This document shows positions 9,201 to 19,207 of a stretch of 64,000 nucleotides of DNA, one piece after another. The stretch comes from Onchidella celtica. Its lineage: Eukaryota > Mollusca > Gastropoda > Systellommatophora > Onchidiidae. How positions within the stretch are numbered: the stretch's first letter is position 1; each line of letters opens with the position of its first letter. The translations under genes and the position numbers were made by a program. The stretch is from the NCBI GenBank assembly GCA_963931925.1, contig OZ007569.1:62534542-62598541 (forward strand), in the 5' to 3' direction. The notes under the pieces are model-generated. The model searched no databases. It had not been told where the DNA came from and saw only the letters and a program-made list of their open reading frames with translations.

Positions 9201-10805
9201 GGTAACGATAAGGTGTACCATATTAATATGTTGAAAAAGTATCTTACCGATGATCAAACTCATCACGATCATTCATGCCATGTTGTGGCCCAAGCAAACG
9301 CAGCGATGGTCACTATCGATGACAACGACCGGGAGCCATTATCTATGACTAGATCGCTCCTATCCTTGCAAGCCACAGAGGACGCGACTTCCGTTAATAT
9401 CAATCCAGAGCTGGATCAAAGTAAGACACAGGACATCATGAATCTTGTTCGGGAGTTTTCGCCAGTATTCACTGATTTGCCGGGTAAAACATCCTTAGTT
9501 CAACACGTCATCCGGTTGCACTCGGACGTACCCGTGTTTGTCAAACCCTACCCGCGCCCGCTGCAAGCGCACGACACCATACAGTCCGAGGTGGAAAAGA
9601 TGCTCAGCTTAGGAGTCATTGAGAGCTCGACGAGCCCTTACTGCTCGCCGATTGTACTAGTAAAGAAAACAGACGGTTCCGTTAGATTTTGTATCGATTA
9701 CAGGAAGCTTAACGCTCTAACCATTTACGATGCTGAACCTATCCCGAATCAGGAAGATCTATTTGCGCGATTGGCCGAATCGTCCGTGTTTTCGAAAATA
9801 GATTTGGCTAAAGGCTACTGGCAAATCCCAATGGAAGAGGCCAGTAAACAGTACACAGCGTTTCAGACCCCTATGGGTCTCATGCAATGGAGATTCATGC
9901 CATTCGGTCTCGTAACGGCACCAGCGACATTTGCGAGGATGATGAACATCCTATTGCAGCAGACACCATGCGTCCTAAGCTACTTTGACGACATTTGCGC
10001 TTTCCATACGGATTGGAAAGGCCACTTAGAAGCACTTCGTCAAGTGCTTAGTAAACTTCGAGATGCCGGGCTTACAGCTAAGCCTAGCAAAGTCTTCCTG
10101 GGTTATACGCAGATTAACTTTCTGGGACATACTATCGCCAAAGGCGTCCAAACACCGGACGACACTAAGATAAGTAAGATTTTAAAACTCCAGGCTCCTC
10201 ATACTAAGAAGCAGGTTCGTAGCCTGTTAGGCTTCTTAAGCTATTATCGGAAATTCGTTCCTAATTTTTCGGCCCTTACGGCCCCGTTATCCGATCTTAC
10301 AAGAAAAGACAGACCCAACAAAATTACCTGGAATACGCAGTGCGCCACCGCGCTCGCGACAGTGCAGCAACTGTTCTCCAGTTCGCCGCTGCTTATCCTA
10401 CCGAATATTAGCCGCACCTTCACCGTCCGAACTGACGCGTCGGACCAAGGAATTGGAGCTGTTTTGCTTCAGGAAAGAGATGGCTTATTGCGCCCTTGTA
10501 TGTACGCTAGCCGGAAATTACTTCCGAGAGAGCAGAGATACGCTATTATAGAGCGAGAATGCCTGGCGATTGTATACGCCGTAGACGCGTTTTCCCGCTA
10601 CCTACTTATGACAGAATTCGTCATCGAGACAGACCATAAACCGTTGTTATTTTTAAAATCGAACCGAGCCAAGAACGCTCGTTTGACCAGATGGAGTCTG
10701 GCCCTTCAGGAATACCGCTTCATTATAAAGGCCATTCCTGGTGGAGATTATATAATGTCCATGCCGACCTATTATCACGGTTACCTTAATCTTGTTGTAT
10801 TTTAG
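6231..10805 (+). CDS. Gmr1-like Gag-Pol polyprotein, C-terminus frameshifted
   Basis: A 1524-residue single ORF with a true ATG and no separate gag stop. In order: a charged repeat region (residues about 33-104); a retrotransposon Gag domain (about 150-300); a CCHC knuckle CYRCGAGGHIARQC (411-424); protease D-S-G (485-487); integrase H2C2 (about 666-706); the DDE core D736, D795, E831; a GPF/Y module; RT with YFDD (1251-1254); and RNase H from about 1400 (D1402). Integrase before RT, within a protein whose RT and integrase look Ty3/gypsy-like, is the hallmark of Gmr1-type elements. A 5-bp insertion near 10749 shifts the frame, so the last residues read DYIMSMPTYYHGYLNLVVF and not the HADLLSR-type ending seen in copy 1. 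That ending holds a conserved RNase H aspartate, so RNase H of this copy is probably impaired. Confidence 0.93.
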   Translation: MAELQKYLELAQSFGIPEAQRASWVDQKLKEEREEKAAERLREEKAAERLREEKAAERLREEKAAEILRQEKAAEILRQEKAAEILRQEKAAEILRQEKAAERDDRAAERAEKQAQREYELALKQLEAKQAQPTGAPEVTYNNKTKPKLPTFNDKVDRIDSYLHRFELHAVCAGWQRSEYTSCLANLLTGRALEVFHSLTIDDARDYDILKTALLKRFQHTEDGFHKRFRDCKPEASENFSTYVDRLRHLLSRWTELAGVEEGNYKKLYDLIIKDQIYMSCHTDLVAHFKEQAPKTTVEITSIAERYAAAHPNRSLAKAKVSEPCYAGAATKTPVPSRQSSQPFRQSPQVRPRSEPPVSRRQPNPHKFSRDWEPRYTRPFPTGGPRNNYYQAPTFPSYRGTPRRDDNPVYCYRCGAGGHIARQCRVRLDAANACSVAFTENRGYRTRNAETVDKVIPVMSALHERGALTLYEGRVNAIRASVLRDSGCTTVGVRESLVRPAQLLDRDATCITFGGSVEHFRLAEIYVDTPFITGVVTACVLPNPVADLIIGNIPHLKDVSDCELGIWDDNDIACVTTRQQSRRQSGDTLRSPVVDLDVTPEIFRNEQRTDPSLKPLFAKIDPDNPDTSRFCLKDDLLYRVFRGKRETILQLVIPRSFRRDITRLAHDTPLAGHQGKARTKSRVLSQFFWPGVYGDINSYVSRCDTCQKRTPKGKTSRAPIQEMPPVSTPFQRVAVDIVGPLPKSDRGHRFILSVIDYATRWPEAVPLKEISADHVAEALVTIFTRVGFPSELLSDRGPQFTSDLFRKVLELTGIRQKLTSPYHPQSNGCCERWNATMKTMLARVSADRPGDWDRRLPAILFAYRELPNATTGFSPFELLYGRKPRGPMAILRDLYAGSDTDVPDTRSAYQYIVDFRHRIINACDLARQFACVRTRSFIGYRDRGSRLRTLSVGDRALVLPETNNKLLLTWKGPFLVKKRLSRVNYLITIRGNDKVYHINMLKKYLTDDQTHHDHSCHVVAQANAAMVTIDDNDREPLSMTRSLLSLQATEDATSVNINPELDQSKTQDIMNLVREFSPVFTDLPGKTSLVQHVIRLHSDVPVFVKPYPRPLQAHDTIQSEVEKMLSLGVIESSTSPYCSPIVLVKKTDGSVRFCIDYRKLNALTIYDAEPIPNQEDLFARLAESSVFSKIDLAKGYWQIPMEEASKQYTAFQTPMGLMQWRFMPFGLVTAPATFARMMNILLQQTPCVLSYFDDICAFHTDWKGHLEALRQVLSKLRDAGLTAKPSKVFLGYTQINFLGHTIAKGVQTPDDTKISKILKLQAPHTKKQVRSLLGFLSYYRKFVPNFSALTAPLSDLTRKDRPNKITWNTQCATALATVQQLFSSSPLLILPNISRTFTVRTDASDQGIGAVLLQERDGLLRPCMYASRKLLPREQRYAIIERECLAIVYAVDAFSRYLLMTEFVIETDHKPLLFLKSNRAKNARLTRWSLALQEYRFIIKAIPGGDYIMSMPTYYHGYLNLVVF
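6327..6542 (+). repeat. 27-bp coding minisatellite in Gag
   Basis: Eight tandem units of 27 bp, beginning at 6327, 6354, 6381, 6408, 6435, 6462, 6489 and 6516 (last one degenerate). They encode the nine-residue unit REEKAAERL, changing to RQEKAAEIL from about the fourth unit. The product should be a long charged alpha helix or coiled coil at the N-terminus of Gag. Being in-frame, unit number can change without breaking the ORF. Confidence 0.92.
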
Positions 10806-11407
10806 TCTGTCATATGTATTGGCGTTGGATACTGATTAGCACCTCATTCAGAGACCGAGGGATGGTATCACATATTGTTCACCCATTGTGAACACTTTTC
10901 ACCTACCCCTGTGCTTTCCTTTGTTCCAACAGCTATTTTACTGACGTCGACCCGTATTTTGGCCACACCAGACGTTGTTGCCCAGGGTCGAGGACGAGAA
11001 GTCATGGCAGACCAGGAGTCCAGATCCACTAATGCCATCGATGCTACTATAGTTATCTTTTCTTGAGTATTATTCATTGTATGTATGCATTCCTGATGAC
11101 ATTCGCACAGGAGCAGTGTTGTACTCTAAAATTTTAGAGTTATGATTGTTAATGTCTACGTATTTAGAGGTAAGATTTAATCCTCAGAGAGATATATACT
11201 TTTGGACGGAGCCTTAAGATTTTCCTGGAGTTTTGTCCATCAGGGATACCCGTCCTGTAGGTTTTTTTTAACTTTAGTACTAGTCTTAGTTATTACCTAG
11301 TATTCTTAGTTAAGTTAACCTTTCGAGCAATTTCTCGACTCATGCCTTCCCCTTACGATAATCATTTATATCGTTAAAATTGCAAATTTTAACTGGGGTG
11401 GGGGATG
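10806..11407 (+). other. 3' non-coding region and polypurine tract of copy 2
   Basis: It corresponds to 3215-3816 of copy 1, offset by 7591 bases. I see one substitution (a G/A in TTTTGGCC[G/A]CACC). It ends in the purine tract 11395-11407 next to the LTR. Confidence 0.75.
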
Positions 11408-12631
11408 TGTCATGATTCAGATGTTATTAAAACTCACGCAGAGAGTGAGTTGTTTTTTTACCAGGGCCATGAAAAATTGGCTGGTGGCCTTGAACGGTCC
11501 TCGCCAAATTATAGTTGGTGAGTAAATAAATGTAAAGTTAAACTGTTAGATTCACGCTTGTGGGTTTTAATGTTCGTGATTAATAAGTAATGGAGTAGGG
11601 GTGAAACAAGGTGGGGCTAGTTGACATTGTTAAGTATGACTAGACAAGTTTTTGCACGTTAACTGGCTGGTAGAATAGTGCAGACGTATTACTACAATTA
11701 AAATGGTGGGAGGTTTCGACCTATGAGATAGCTGAACTAATTGGGCCAGCGGACTAGCACGCTGGGTAGTTAGATAGTATAAGACATCGTGTAACGTTCC
11801 GATTTAGTGAATACAGGCGAGCAGAAGCATCGTGTCGTGAAGTATCTCCGGTTGACCAGTACCTGAACTGTGTGCTTTGAAGACAAGAAGTCCTTGCTAA
11901 CGGACTGACTGAGCTCTAGAAAGAAAGGTCTGAGTGGGCTGACCTTTGAAAGCCCACGCTGCGCTATATTGATGTTCGCGCCTACCAGTAGGCGTGAGCA
12001 ATGGTAATATATCTTATTTATTCAAGTATAATAGAGATCGGAGATAGAGAGAGAACTACAGCCTCATAGGAAGACTAAGGGAACCCCAGCTGGCACTCGA
12101 CCACGAGTGTCCTGTATCATAGATCTATTGCCATAGTATGATTGGAATAATATAGCACATTGTTGATGAATTGAATAGTGATTGTGCATAAAATATAGTC
12201 TTTTGGCAACTGCTTAAATTACCTACAAGCCGAAGAGTGCTTCTGTAGGCTTTGAACGTACTGGGCTCTCCTAACATTTAAGCCCATATGATTTATGGAG
12301 AGTTTGCCTGGCGACTGGCCAGTGGCGACTCAACTGTCACTTTAAATTGATATCTAGTTTCGTATAATATACCTATTTGCTATTGATTGCAGTACCTCCA
12401 TAGTTACATGAATATCATTGGTTAAGTTATTAATTAGAGTTTTTTTTGGTTTGGATATATACCCCTATTGTCTTTTGTTTTGTTATTAATATTTATGTAA
12501 ACTATGGCCTGACCGGCCTGACATATATACGCTCTAGTTATTTAATACTTTTCTTGTGTGGTTGTGTCCGAGTGTGAGTTAGCTGCCTCTCGTGCATTCG
12601 TAACATCCCCAAGACCCTACTCTGCTCGTGA

Positions 12632-12633
<2 letters not shown>
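11408..12633 (+). repeat. 3' LTR of copy 2 (1226 bp)
   Basis: It starts TGTCATGA at 11408 and ends TCGTGACA at 12633. It aligns base for base with 3817-5043 apart from about three differences. Beyond the end the primer-site repeats are absent and (CT)n begins at once, which confirms the 3' LTR boundary. Confidence 0.93.
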
Positions 12634-12680
<47 letters not shown>

Positions 12681-12696
12681 GCTCTCTCTCTCTCAT
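12634..12696. repeat. (CT)n microsatellite
   Basis: Interrupted CT tract directly abutting the LTR end, so the array seems to have inserted at or into it. Confidence 0.9.
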
Positions 12697-13576
12697 GAAT
12701 AAATAGATATAATTGTCAGGTCAGAAAAATCTGCTACTGGTAACATGTAATCCAGTACAACCTGTTTCATGAACTGGTACGCTAGCATGGTATCAGTGGG
12801 CGTGCACCTGTCGGTGCAAACGGCCAGGGCGGAGGACGTTTCATCTAACCCAACGGCCACATGCTAGGGCACAATGTGACCCTCAGTACTTGAGTCCTTC
12901 ATATTGGCCCCCGGTAGCGGTGTGGGCATAGGCTTGTTTGCCTAAATCACAGACGAAGAATTGAGCAAACTTCCCGGACGCAGCTTCGAAGCTGGCGGCA
13001 GCAGGCCAGTGGTTGATTGATAGGGCAGATGGCAATATACCGTCACTCTGGCCTGGATATCGTGACACAGAGCATCCACCAGTATTGGTGTTCTTTGGTT
13101 TGGGTCTTTCACCCTAGTCAGTTGGGACTGCGAGGCTGTGGAGTAGCCTACAGGCACCCGGTCAGGCAATATGACTGTCCCTCTGGCATCCTCCTGCACC
13201 TGGATACATTTCCAGTCGTCTTGACCCTGTCTTGCCACTTGGACAAGTTGTGTCCAGGCGAGAGAGTGAGTCTGATGTTTGCGCAGCTCTTTCTCACTAA
13301 AAACAAATTCTTTGCGCCAGTCTTAACACTCACCTCGTCTTCTTTCATCTTTGTATCGTCTTCTTTCCACTCAAAATTCCAACGACGATGGGCGAGTGCG
13401 GTGGCAGCAGGTTTGGATAGACTGGAAGCTGTTAGCACAGACCTACACGTTGGTGGCTGTGGGCTATGGTCGCTTCATCGTCGATTGAAGTGGAGGCGTG
13501 GGGAGGCAGCACCCACAGTAGCTGAGCAGCCTTATTTAAGGATAGCACTGCTCACCTCAACTGAGGAAGGGGCTAG

Positions 13577-16500
13577 AAAAGGTGCCCTAAAGAAAGCCCA
13601 CTTCACATCACCCTGACTGGTATACCGCGACCAGTGGGGATCCCTTTTTGCGGTCGAAACAAAAAGAAATTCAGCTTACTCAGGCTAGGAGCCTGGAATA
13701 TACGCACACTACAGGACAACTCAAACAACCCGGAAAGACGCACTGCACTTATTGCCATTGAGCTCAGCAGGTACAACCTGGACATAGTGGCACTCAGTGA
13801 GACCAGACTCCCTGATAGTGGCCAACTCAAAGAGTTCAGTGGTGGATACACCTTCTTCTGGAAAGGCAAGGGTGCAGTCGAACCGAGACAGCATGGTGTT
13901 GGGTTTACAATTAAGAATGACCTTGTCAGAAACTTGCAGTCCATGCCAATTGAAATAAATGACAGGCTAATGACACTCAGGATCCCAGTTGGAAAAAGCC
14001 AGTCAGCCACCCTCATTAGCGCATATGCGCCCACCATGACAAACCCAGATGAAGCCAAAGACAAGTTCTATTCTAATCTAGAATCTGTCATATGCTCTGT
14101 CCCGGCAGCTGATAAGCTGATTCTCTTGGGGGACTTCAATGCTAGGGTTGGCTCCGAAATCTCAGCGTGGCCAAATGTTTTGGGCCCTCATGGAGTTGGT
14201 TCATGCAATAACAATGGGTTGCGCTTACTTACTTTGTGCGCTGAATTTGGCCTGTTCATTACCAACACAAATTTTAGTCTCCCCGTGAGAAACAGAACGT
14301 CATGGATGCATCCCCGCTCAAAGCATTGGCATCTCATAGACTATGTCATTGTGAGGAAGACTGACAGAAAGGATGTCCTTGTAACAAAGGCGATGTGTGG
14401 TGCCGAGTGTGGAACTGACCACAGACTCATTGTTTGCAAGCTCAGACTAACATTGAGGCACAGTAGACGCCTTCAAGGGAAAGCGCCACCTAAACGCCTA
14501 AATGTTTCAAAACTCTGCTCAGCTGAGAAACAGAGCGAGCTCTCATCAGAACTCTCCTCAAAATTGGATTGCGTGACTTTTGACCCTGAGAACATTGAAC
14601 AGAGCTGGACTGACCTAAATACGACTGTACACTCTTGCGCCAGCAGCACAGTTGGTTTTCCTGTCCGCAAGCACCAGGACTGGTTCAATGATAATGATAA
14701 TGAAATCAAAGTGCTCATCAAAGAAAAAAATAGTCTCATCCAAGCTCACTGCAGTGACCCCTCTTCCACAGCAAAAGCTGATGCACTGCGTGCATGTAAG
14801 GGTGTACTCCAGAAGAAGCTGAGGAAAATGAAAAATGACTGGCTTGAAGAGCGAGTAAGAGAAACTCAGAAATATGCCGACACAAACAACACTAGAAAGT
14901 TCTTTGAGAGCCTCCGAGCTGTGTTTGGACCATCCCGCTCTGGCACTACGCCACTTCTTGCGTCAGATGGTTCAACACGCATTGTTGAATTGAATGCCAT
15001 AATTCAGCGTTGGGCAGAACATTTCGGAGGTGTGCTAAATCGGCCATCAAATATAAATACTGAGTCCATTGACCGCCTCCCTCAGACTCCTATTAATGCA
15101 GCTCTTGCCAAGCCATTCATAGCAAATGAGACCCGAACTGCCACAAATCAGATGTCCTTTAACAAATCACCAGGCGTGGATTCAATTCCTGCTGAGGTGT
15201 ATGCCTTCGGTGGAGAAAAGCTTATTGAAAGGTTGACCGAGTTGTTCAATCATATGTTGAAAGCAGGGAAGCTGCCACAGGACTTCAAAGATGCTTCAAT
15301 CATCCATCTGTACAAAAACAAAGGGGACAGCCAAGTCTGTGACAACCATCGGGGAATCTCTCTACTTTCAATTGCTGGCAAAATATTGGCAAGAATGCTT
15401 CTGAATCGCCTTCTTGATCACCTCTCGTCAAATGAATTGCTTCCCGAGAGCCACTGTGGCTTTCGTAAAGAGAGGGGAACGGCGGATATGATTTTTGCTG
15501 CCAGACAGATTCAGGAAAAATGCATGGAACAAAATAAAGCGCTGAATATCACATTTGTTGACCTCACAAAAGCATTTGACACAGTGTGTCGTGAAGGCCT
15601 CTGGAAAATCTTGGCGAAGTTTGGGTGTCCACCCGAATTCATCACAATAGTGCGCCAGTTTCATGATGGCATGCAAGCTGCAGTCAAAAGCAACGGCAGT
15701 GTTTCAGAGCCCTTTGCTGTCACAAATGGGGTAAAACAGGGTTGTGTCTTAGCCCCAACTCTGTTCAGCATCATGTTCTCTGCAATGCTACAAGAAGCCT
15801 TTAGCTCTCCTCCTCAAGGGGTAAGCATCAAGTACCGAACTGATGGCAGTCTATTCAACCTCAGGAGACTTCAGGCAAAAACAAAAACCAAAAGTACTCA
15901 AGTCTGTGACCTACTATTTGCTGATGATTGTGCACTTCTGGCACACGATGAGGATAGCATGCAAAACTGTGTTGATAAGTTCTCTAGTGCCTGTGACAAC
16001 TTTGGCCTCACAATAAGCACAAAGAAGACGGAAGTGCTCCATCAGCCTACTCCAGACGACAAGTATCCTGTGACCCCAAATATCAAAGTCCATGACAGTC
16101 TTCTGAAGGTGTCGGAGAACTTCACCTATCTTGGCAGTACACTGTCTTCCGCGGCTCGTGTTCATACTGAAATTCTCTCAAGAATCAGCAAAGCCAGCTC
16201 TGCATTTGGCAGGCTTCGAAAGAGAGTATGGGATGTCGCCGGCATTCGCACAGACACTAAGCTGAAAGTGTACAATGCTGTGGTCCTTCCCACCCTACTC
16301 TATGGGGCTGAAACCTGGACAGTGTACCAATCGCATGCCAGAAAGCTAATCACTTTCATCTGGCCTGCCTTAGAAAGATCCTAAGGATCAAATGGCAGGA
16401 TAAAATTCCAGACACTGAGGTCCTCAATCGTGCCAAGGAATTGAGCATCTTCTGCCACCTGAAAAAAATTCAGCTACGTTGGGCAGGACATGTTGTCAGA

Positions 16501-16860
16501 ATGCCCGACTCCAGACTCCCTAAGCAAATCTTCTTCTCTGAGCTCTCCAATGGACCGAGGAATGTTGGGACCCCAAAGAGACGTTACAAAGACACTCTCA
16601 AGCAATCACTGAAGGCCTTTGCCATTGATGTGAGTGAGTGGGAAAAGCTCTCGCTTGATCGTGCAAATTGGAGGGCGGCCCTTACCAGAGGCAGCAAAGC
16701 ATGGGAAGCTGACAGAGTCCAGCAGGCTATCAAAAAAAGAGAACGGCGCAAGAAAAGGCCCAGTGGTACTGAACCAACGGAGCACTCTTGTCATTTATGC
16801 GGAAGGGTCTGCAGGGCAAAAATAGGACTTATCAGTCACATGAGAAGCCATAAGTCATGA
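13577..16860 (+). pseudogene. LINE endonuclease-reverse transcriptase with one frameshift
   Basis: The open frame follows a TAG at 13574. No ATG precedes the endonuclease; at 13634 the first start-like codon is GTG, so the natural start is lost or lies upstream. Domains: APE endonuclease with LGAWNIRTL, ALSETRL, ISAYAPT, LGDFNARVG, HLIDYVI and TDHRLIV; reverse transcriptase with FVDLTKAFDTV, GVKQGCVLAPTLF and LFADDCALL (the FADD motif at about 15917-15928), then the FTYLGSTL thumb region. A 1-base loss near 16347 throws the frame to a stop at 16382-16384. The homologous reading continues in another frame to 16860, including QLRWAGHVVRMPD and a C-terminal C2H2 finger (CHLCGRVC ... HMRSH). The copy is otherwise well preserved, so it is a fairly recent insertion. 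Confidence 0.9.
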
Positions 16861-16992
16861 AAGAACAGTCTTTCCATTCTGTCCTCTGTGTCCTTTAGTT
16901 CTCTTTATTGTCCATGTGTTGAAATTCTCAACAATTTCTGTTCTTTATTCCTCTGGTGTTGTTAAGGTCATCATCATACCTGATGGACGAAC

Positions 16993-17013
16993 TATTATTA
17001 TTATTATTATTAT
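16993..17013 (+). repeat. (ATT)n tail of the LINE
   Basis: A short ATT microsatellite after the 3' UTR, the kind of tail left by target-primed reverse transcription in elements without a poly(A) tail. Confidence 0.75.
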
Positions 17014-17044
17014 ATCTATTTATTCAGCTGTGAAATAGATATAA

Positions 17045-17584
17045 GGGCTTCACAAAACTCATACTTAGTAGCAAAAATCTAATTATTACTGCCTACTGAT
17101 TATTACTGTTAGCGAAGGAGACCACTTGCTCGAATATCAATGATGTCTTTTCACGACAAGGTGTACAGTGGTTATTTATACGGTGCAAAATTGACAAAAC
17201 GCTTCAAATCATTAATCTTTCTGGCCCATTCAGAAAATTTCATTATTATAACCTATAAGTCATGGAGGTGTCTGAAGTGAAGATATTCTCCTTCGAATAA
17301 AAAACAGTAGAGGTTGATGAGTGAAAATCTAGGTAGGCCTAAAATTTTAATACCAGTATGATGTCTGGCGCATTTCCACTTTGTACAAAGTTGACAATGG
17401 GTTCCAGACTGGATGTGCCCAAAAACTGATTTTTAGGCCTATTTTGCATTATCAAAACAAAAAAAAATTCATACTGTCAGTAGTGACTGTTATTTCTTTA
17501 ATCCAGAATCCGTTTTGTTTCACGCGTGATGTTCACATTTACTTTGAAGGGTCAGCTGGAGACAAATTCTAACATGGGCAATGT
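17045..17584. other. Flank between LINE and solo LTR; no gene seen
   Basis: AT-rich single-copy-like sequence with no convincing ORF. It contains TAGGCCTA twice (17334-17341 and 17434-17441). Confidence 0.6.
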
Positions 17585-17589
17585 GTGTC

Positions 17590-18889
17590 TGTCATGATTC
17601 AGGTGTTGTTAAAACTCACGCAGAGAGTGAGTTGTTGTTGTTTTACCAGGGCCATGAAAAATTGGCTGGTGGCCTTGAACGGCCCTCGCGAATTATAGTT
17701 GGTGAGTAAATAAATGTAAAGTTAAACTGTTAGAGACACGCTTGTCGGTTTTAATGTTCGTGATTAATAAGTAATGGAGTAGGGGTGAAACAAGGTGGGG
17801 ATAGTTGACATTGTTAAGTATGACTAGACAAGTTTTTGCACGTTAACTGGCTGGTAGAATAGTGCAGACGTATTACTACAATTAAAATGGTGGGAGGTTT
17901 CGACCTATGAGATAGCTGAACTAATTGGGCCAGCGGACTAGCACTGCTGGGTAGCCAGATAGTATAAAACATCGTGTAACGTTCAGATTTGTTGAATACA
18001 GACGAGCAGAAGCATCGTGTCGTGATGTATATCCGGTTGGCCAGTACCTGAACTGTGTGGTTTGAAGACTAGAAGTCCTTGCTAACGGACTGACTGAGCT
18101 CTAGAAAGAAAGGTCTGAGTGGGCTGACCTTTGAAAGCCCACGCTGCGCTATTTTGATGTTCGCGCCTACCAGTAGGCGTGACCAATGGTAATATATCTT
18201 ATTTGTTCAAGCATAATAGAAGATCAGAGATAGAGAGAGAACCACAGCCTCATAGGAAGTCTAGGGAAACCCCAGCTGGCACTCGACGACGAGTGGCCTG
18301 TGTTATAGAATTATTTCCATAGTATGATTGAAGTAATATGGCACATTGTTGATGAATTGAATAATGATTGTGCATATATATAAATATTTTTTTTTTTGCA
18401 ACTGCGTAATTACCTACAAGCCGAAGTGTGCTTCTGTAGGCTTGGAACGTACTGGGCTCTCCTAACATTCAAGCCCATATGATTTAGGGAGAGTTTGCCT
18501 GGCGACTGGCCAGTGGCGACTCAACTGTCACTTTAAATTGATATCTAGTTTCGTATAATATACCTATTTGCTATTGATTGCAGTACATCCAATAAGGAAC
18601 CATAATTACATGAATATCATAGATTAAGTTAGTAATTAGAATTTATTGCTTTGAATATACCTCTATTGTCTTTTGTTTTGTTTATTAATATTTATGTAAA
18701 ACATGGCCTGACCGGCCTGACATATATAGATACTCTAGTTGTTTAATACTTTTCTTGTGTGGTTGTGTCCGAGTGTGAGTTAGCTGCCTCTCGTGCAGTC
18801 GAATGCTCCCCAAGACCCTAACTCTGCTCGTGACATCTGGAGGGGACCCCACTGACATCTGGAGGGGACATACTACCGTGCTCGTGACA
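17590..18889 (+). repeat. Solo LTR of the Gmr1-like family with extended 3' end
   Basis: Homologous to 3817-5043 along its length, with scattered substitutions and small indels, so older than the tandem copies. GTGTC lies immediately before it (17585-17589) and immediately after it (18890-18894), a 5-bp target-site duplication typical of LTR elements. No internal region is present, so it probably formed by LTR-LTR recombination. It is 54 bp longer at the 3' end: after the usual terminus (18835) come two primer-site-like units and a second TGCTCGTGACA terminus. Confidence 0.92.
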
Positions 18890-19056
18890 GTGTCACCTTT
18901 CCCAGTTGGGCATTTTAAAGTTCGATTATGTCCCTTACACCTTTTGTGATGCACCGTTGGTAGACTTCGACAAAATAATAGGCCAAGGTAACCTGCAAAG
19001 AAAAAAACATGTCTTGTGGTCATGGCTGTGATTTTTATTTTTACAACTTCAGCGGA

Positions 19057-19143
<87 letters not shown>

Positions 19144-19207
19144 CTCCTCAGTTTGTGGTGTTGGGAATTTTATGCTGCAGAGGCCTGTAACATATTTAAT
19201 ATACATT
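18592..19207 (+). repeat. Left copy of a ~615-bp direct repeat flanking the CR1/L2 LINE
   Basis: It starts ATAAGGAACC inside the solo LTR and ends TAATATACATT just before the LINE. It covers the last 298 bp of the LTR, the GTGTC duplication, about 170 bp of flank and a (CT)n tract. I find it identical to 22840-23453 except for (CT)n length and layout. The most likely origin is a very long target-site duplication. Confidence 0.9.
19059..19141. repeat. (CT)n microsatellite, left copy
   Basis: A CT tract with one TTT interruption, lying within the left repeat. It differs in length and interruption position from the right copy at 23307-23388. ORFs across it only encode Leu-Ser or Arg-Glu runs. 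Confidence 0.95.

Larger units (their letters stand above)
3817..12633 (+). mobile_element. Gmr1-like LTR retrotransposon, copy 2 (complete, 8817 bp)
   Basis: The layout is LTR (3817-5043), primer-site region, leader, one long gag-pol ORF (6231-10805), 3' non-coding region with polypurine tract, and LTR (11408-12633). It shares its 5' LTR with copy 1, giving the tandem arrangement LTR-internal-LTR. Target-site duplications cannot be tested because the left edge of the array is outside the window. On the right the array abuts a (CT)n microsatellite. Confidence 0.93.
12713..17032 (+). mobile_element. APE-type non-LTR retrotransposon (RTE/BovB-like), full length but broken
   Basis: A non-coding 5' region, an endonuclease-reverse transcriptase ORF (13577-16860 with one frameshift), a short 3' UTR and an (ATT)n tail at about 16993-17013. 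The ends are set tentatively by a 12-bp direct repeat AAATAGATATAA (12701-12712 and 17033-17044) that could be a target-site duplication. That repeat is AT-rich and lies in a small hairpin, so the 5' edge is uncertain. The clade assignment rests on familiarity with proteins often annotated as craniofacial development protein 2-like. Another APE clade is possible. Confidence 0.8.

Noticed and set aside
13017..13616. A 199-codon ORF upstream of the APE LINE.
   Set aside because: It opens with TTG, resembles no known ORF1 and overlaps GC-rich 5' UTR-like sequence of the LINE. Other frames are open here too.
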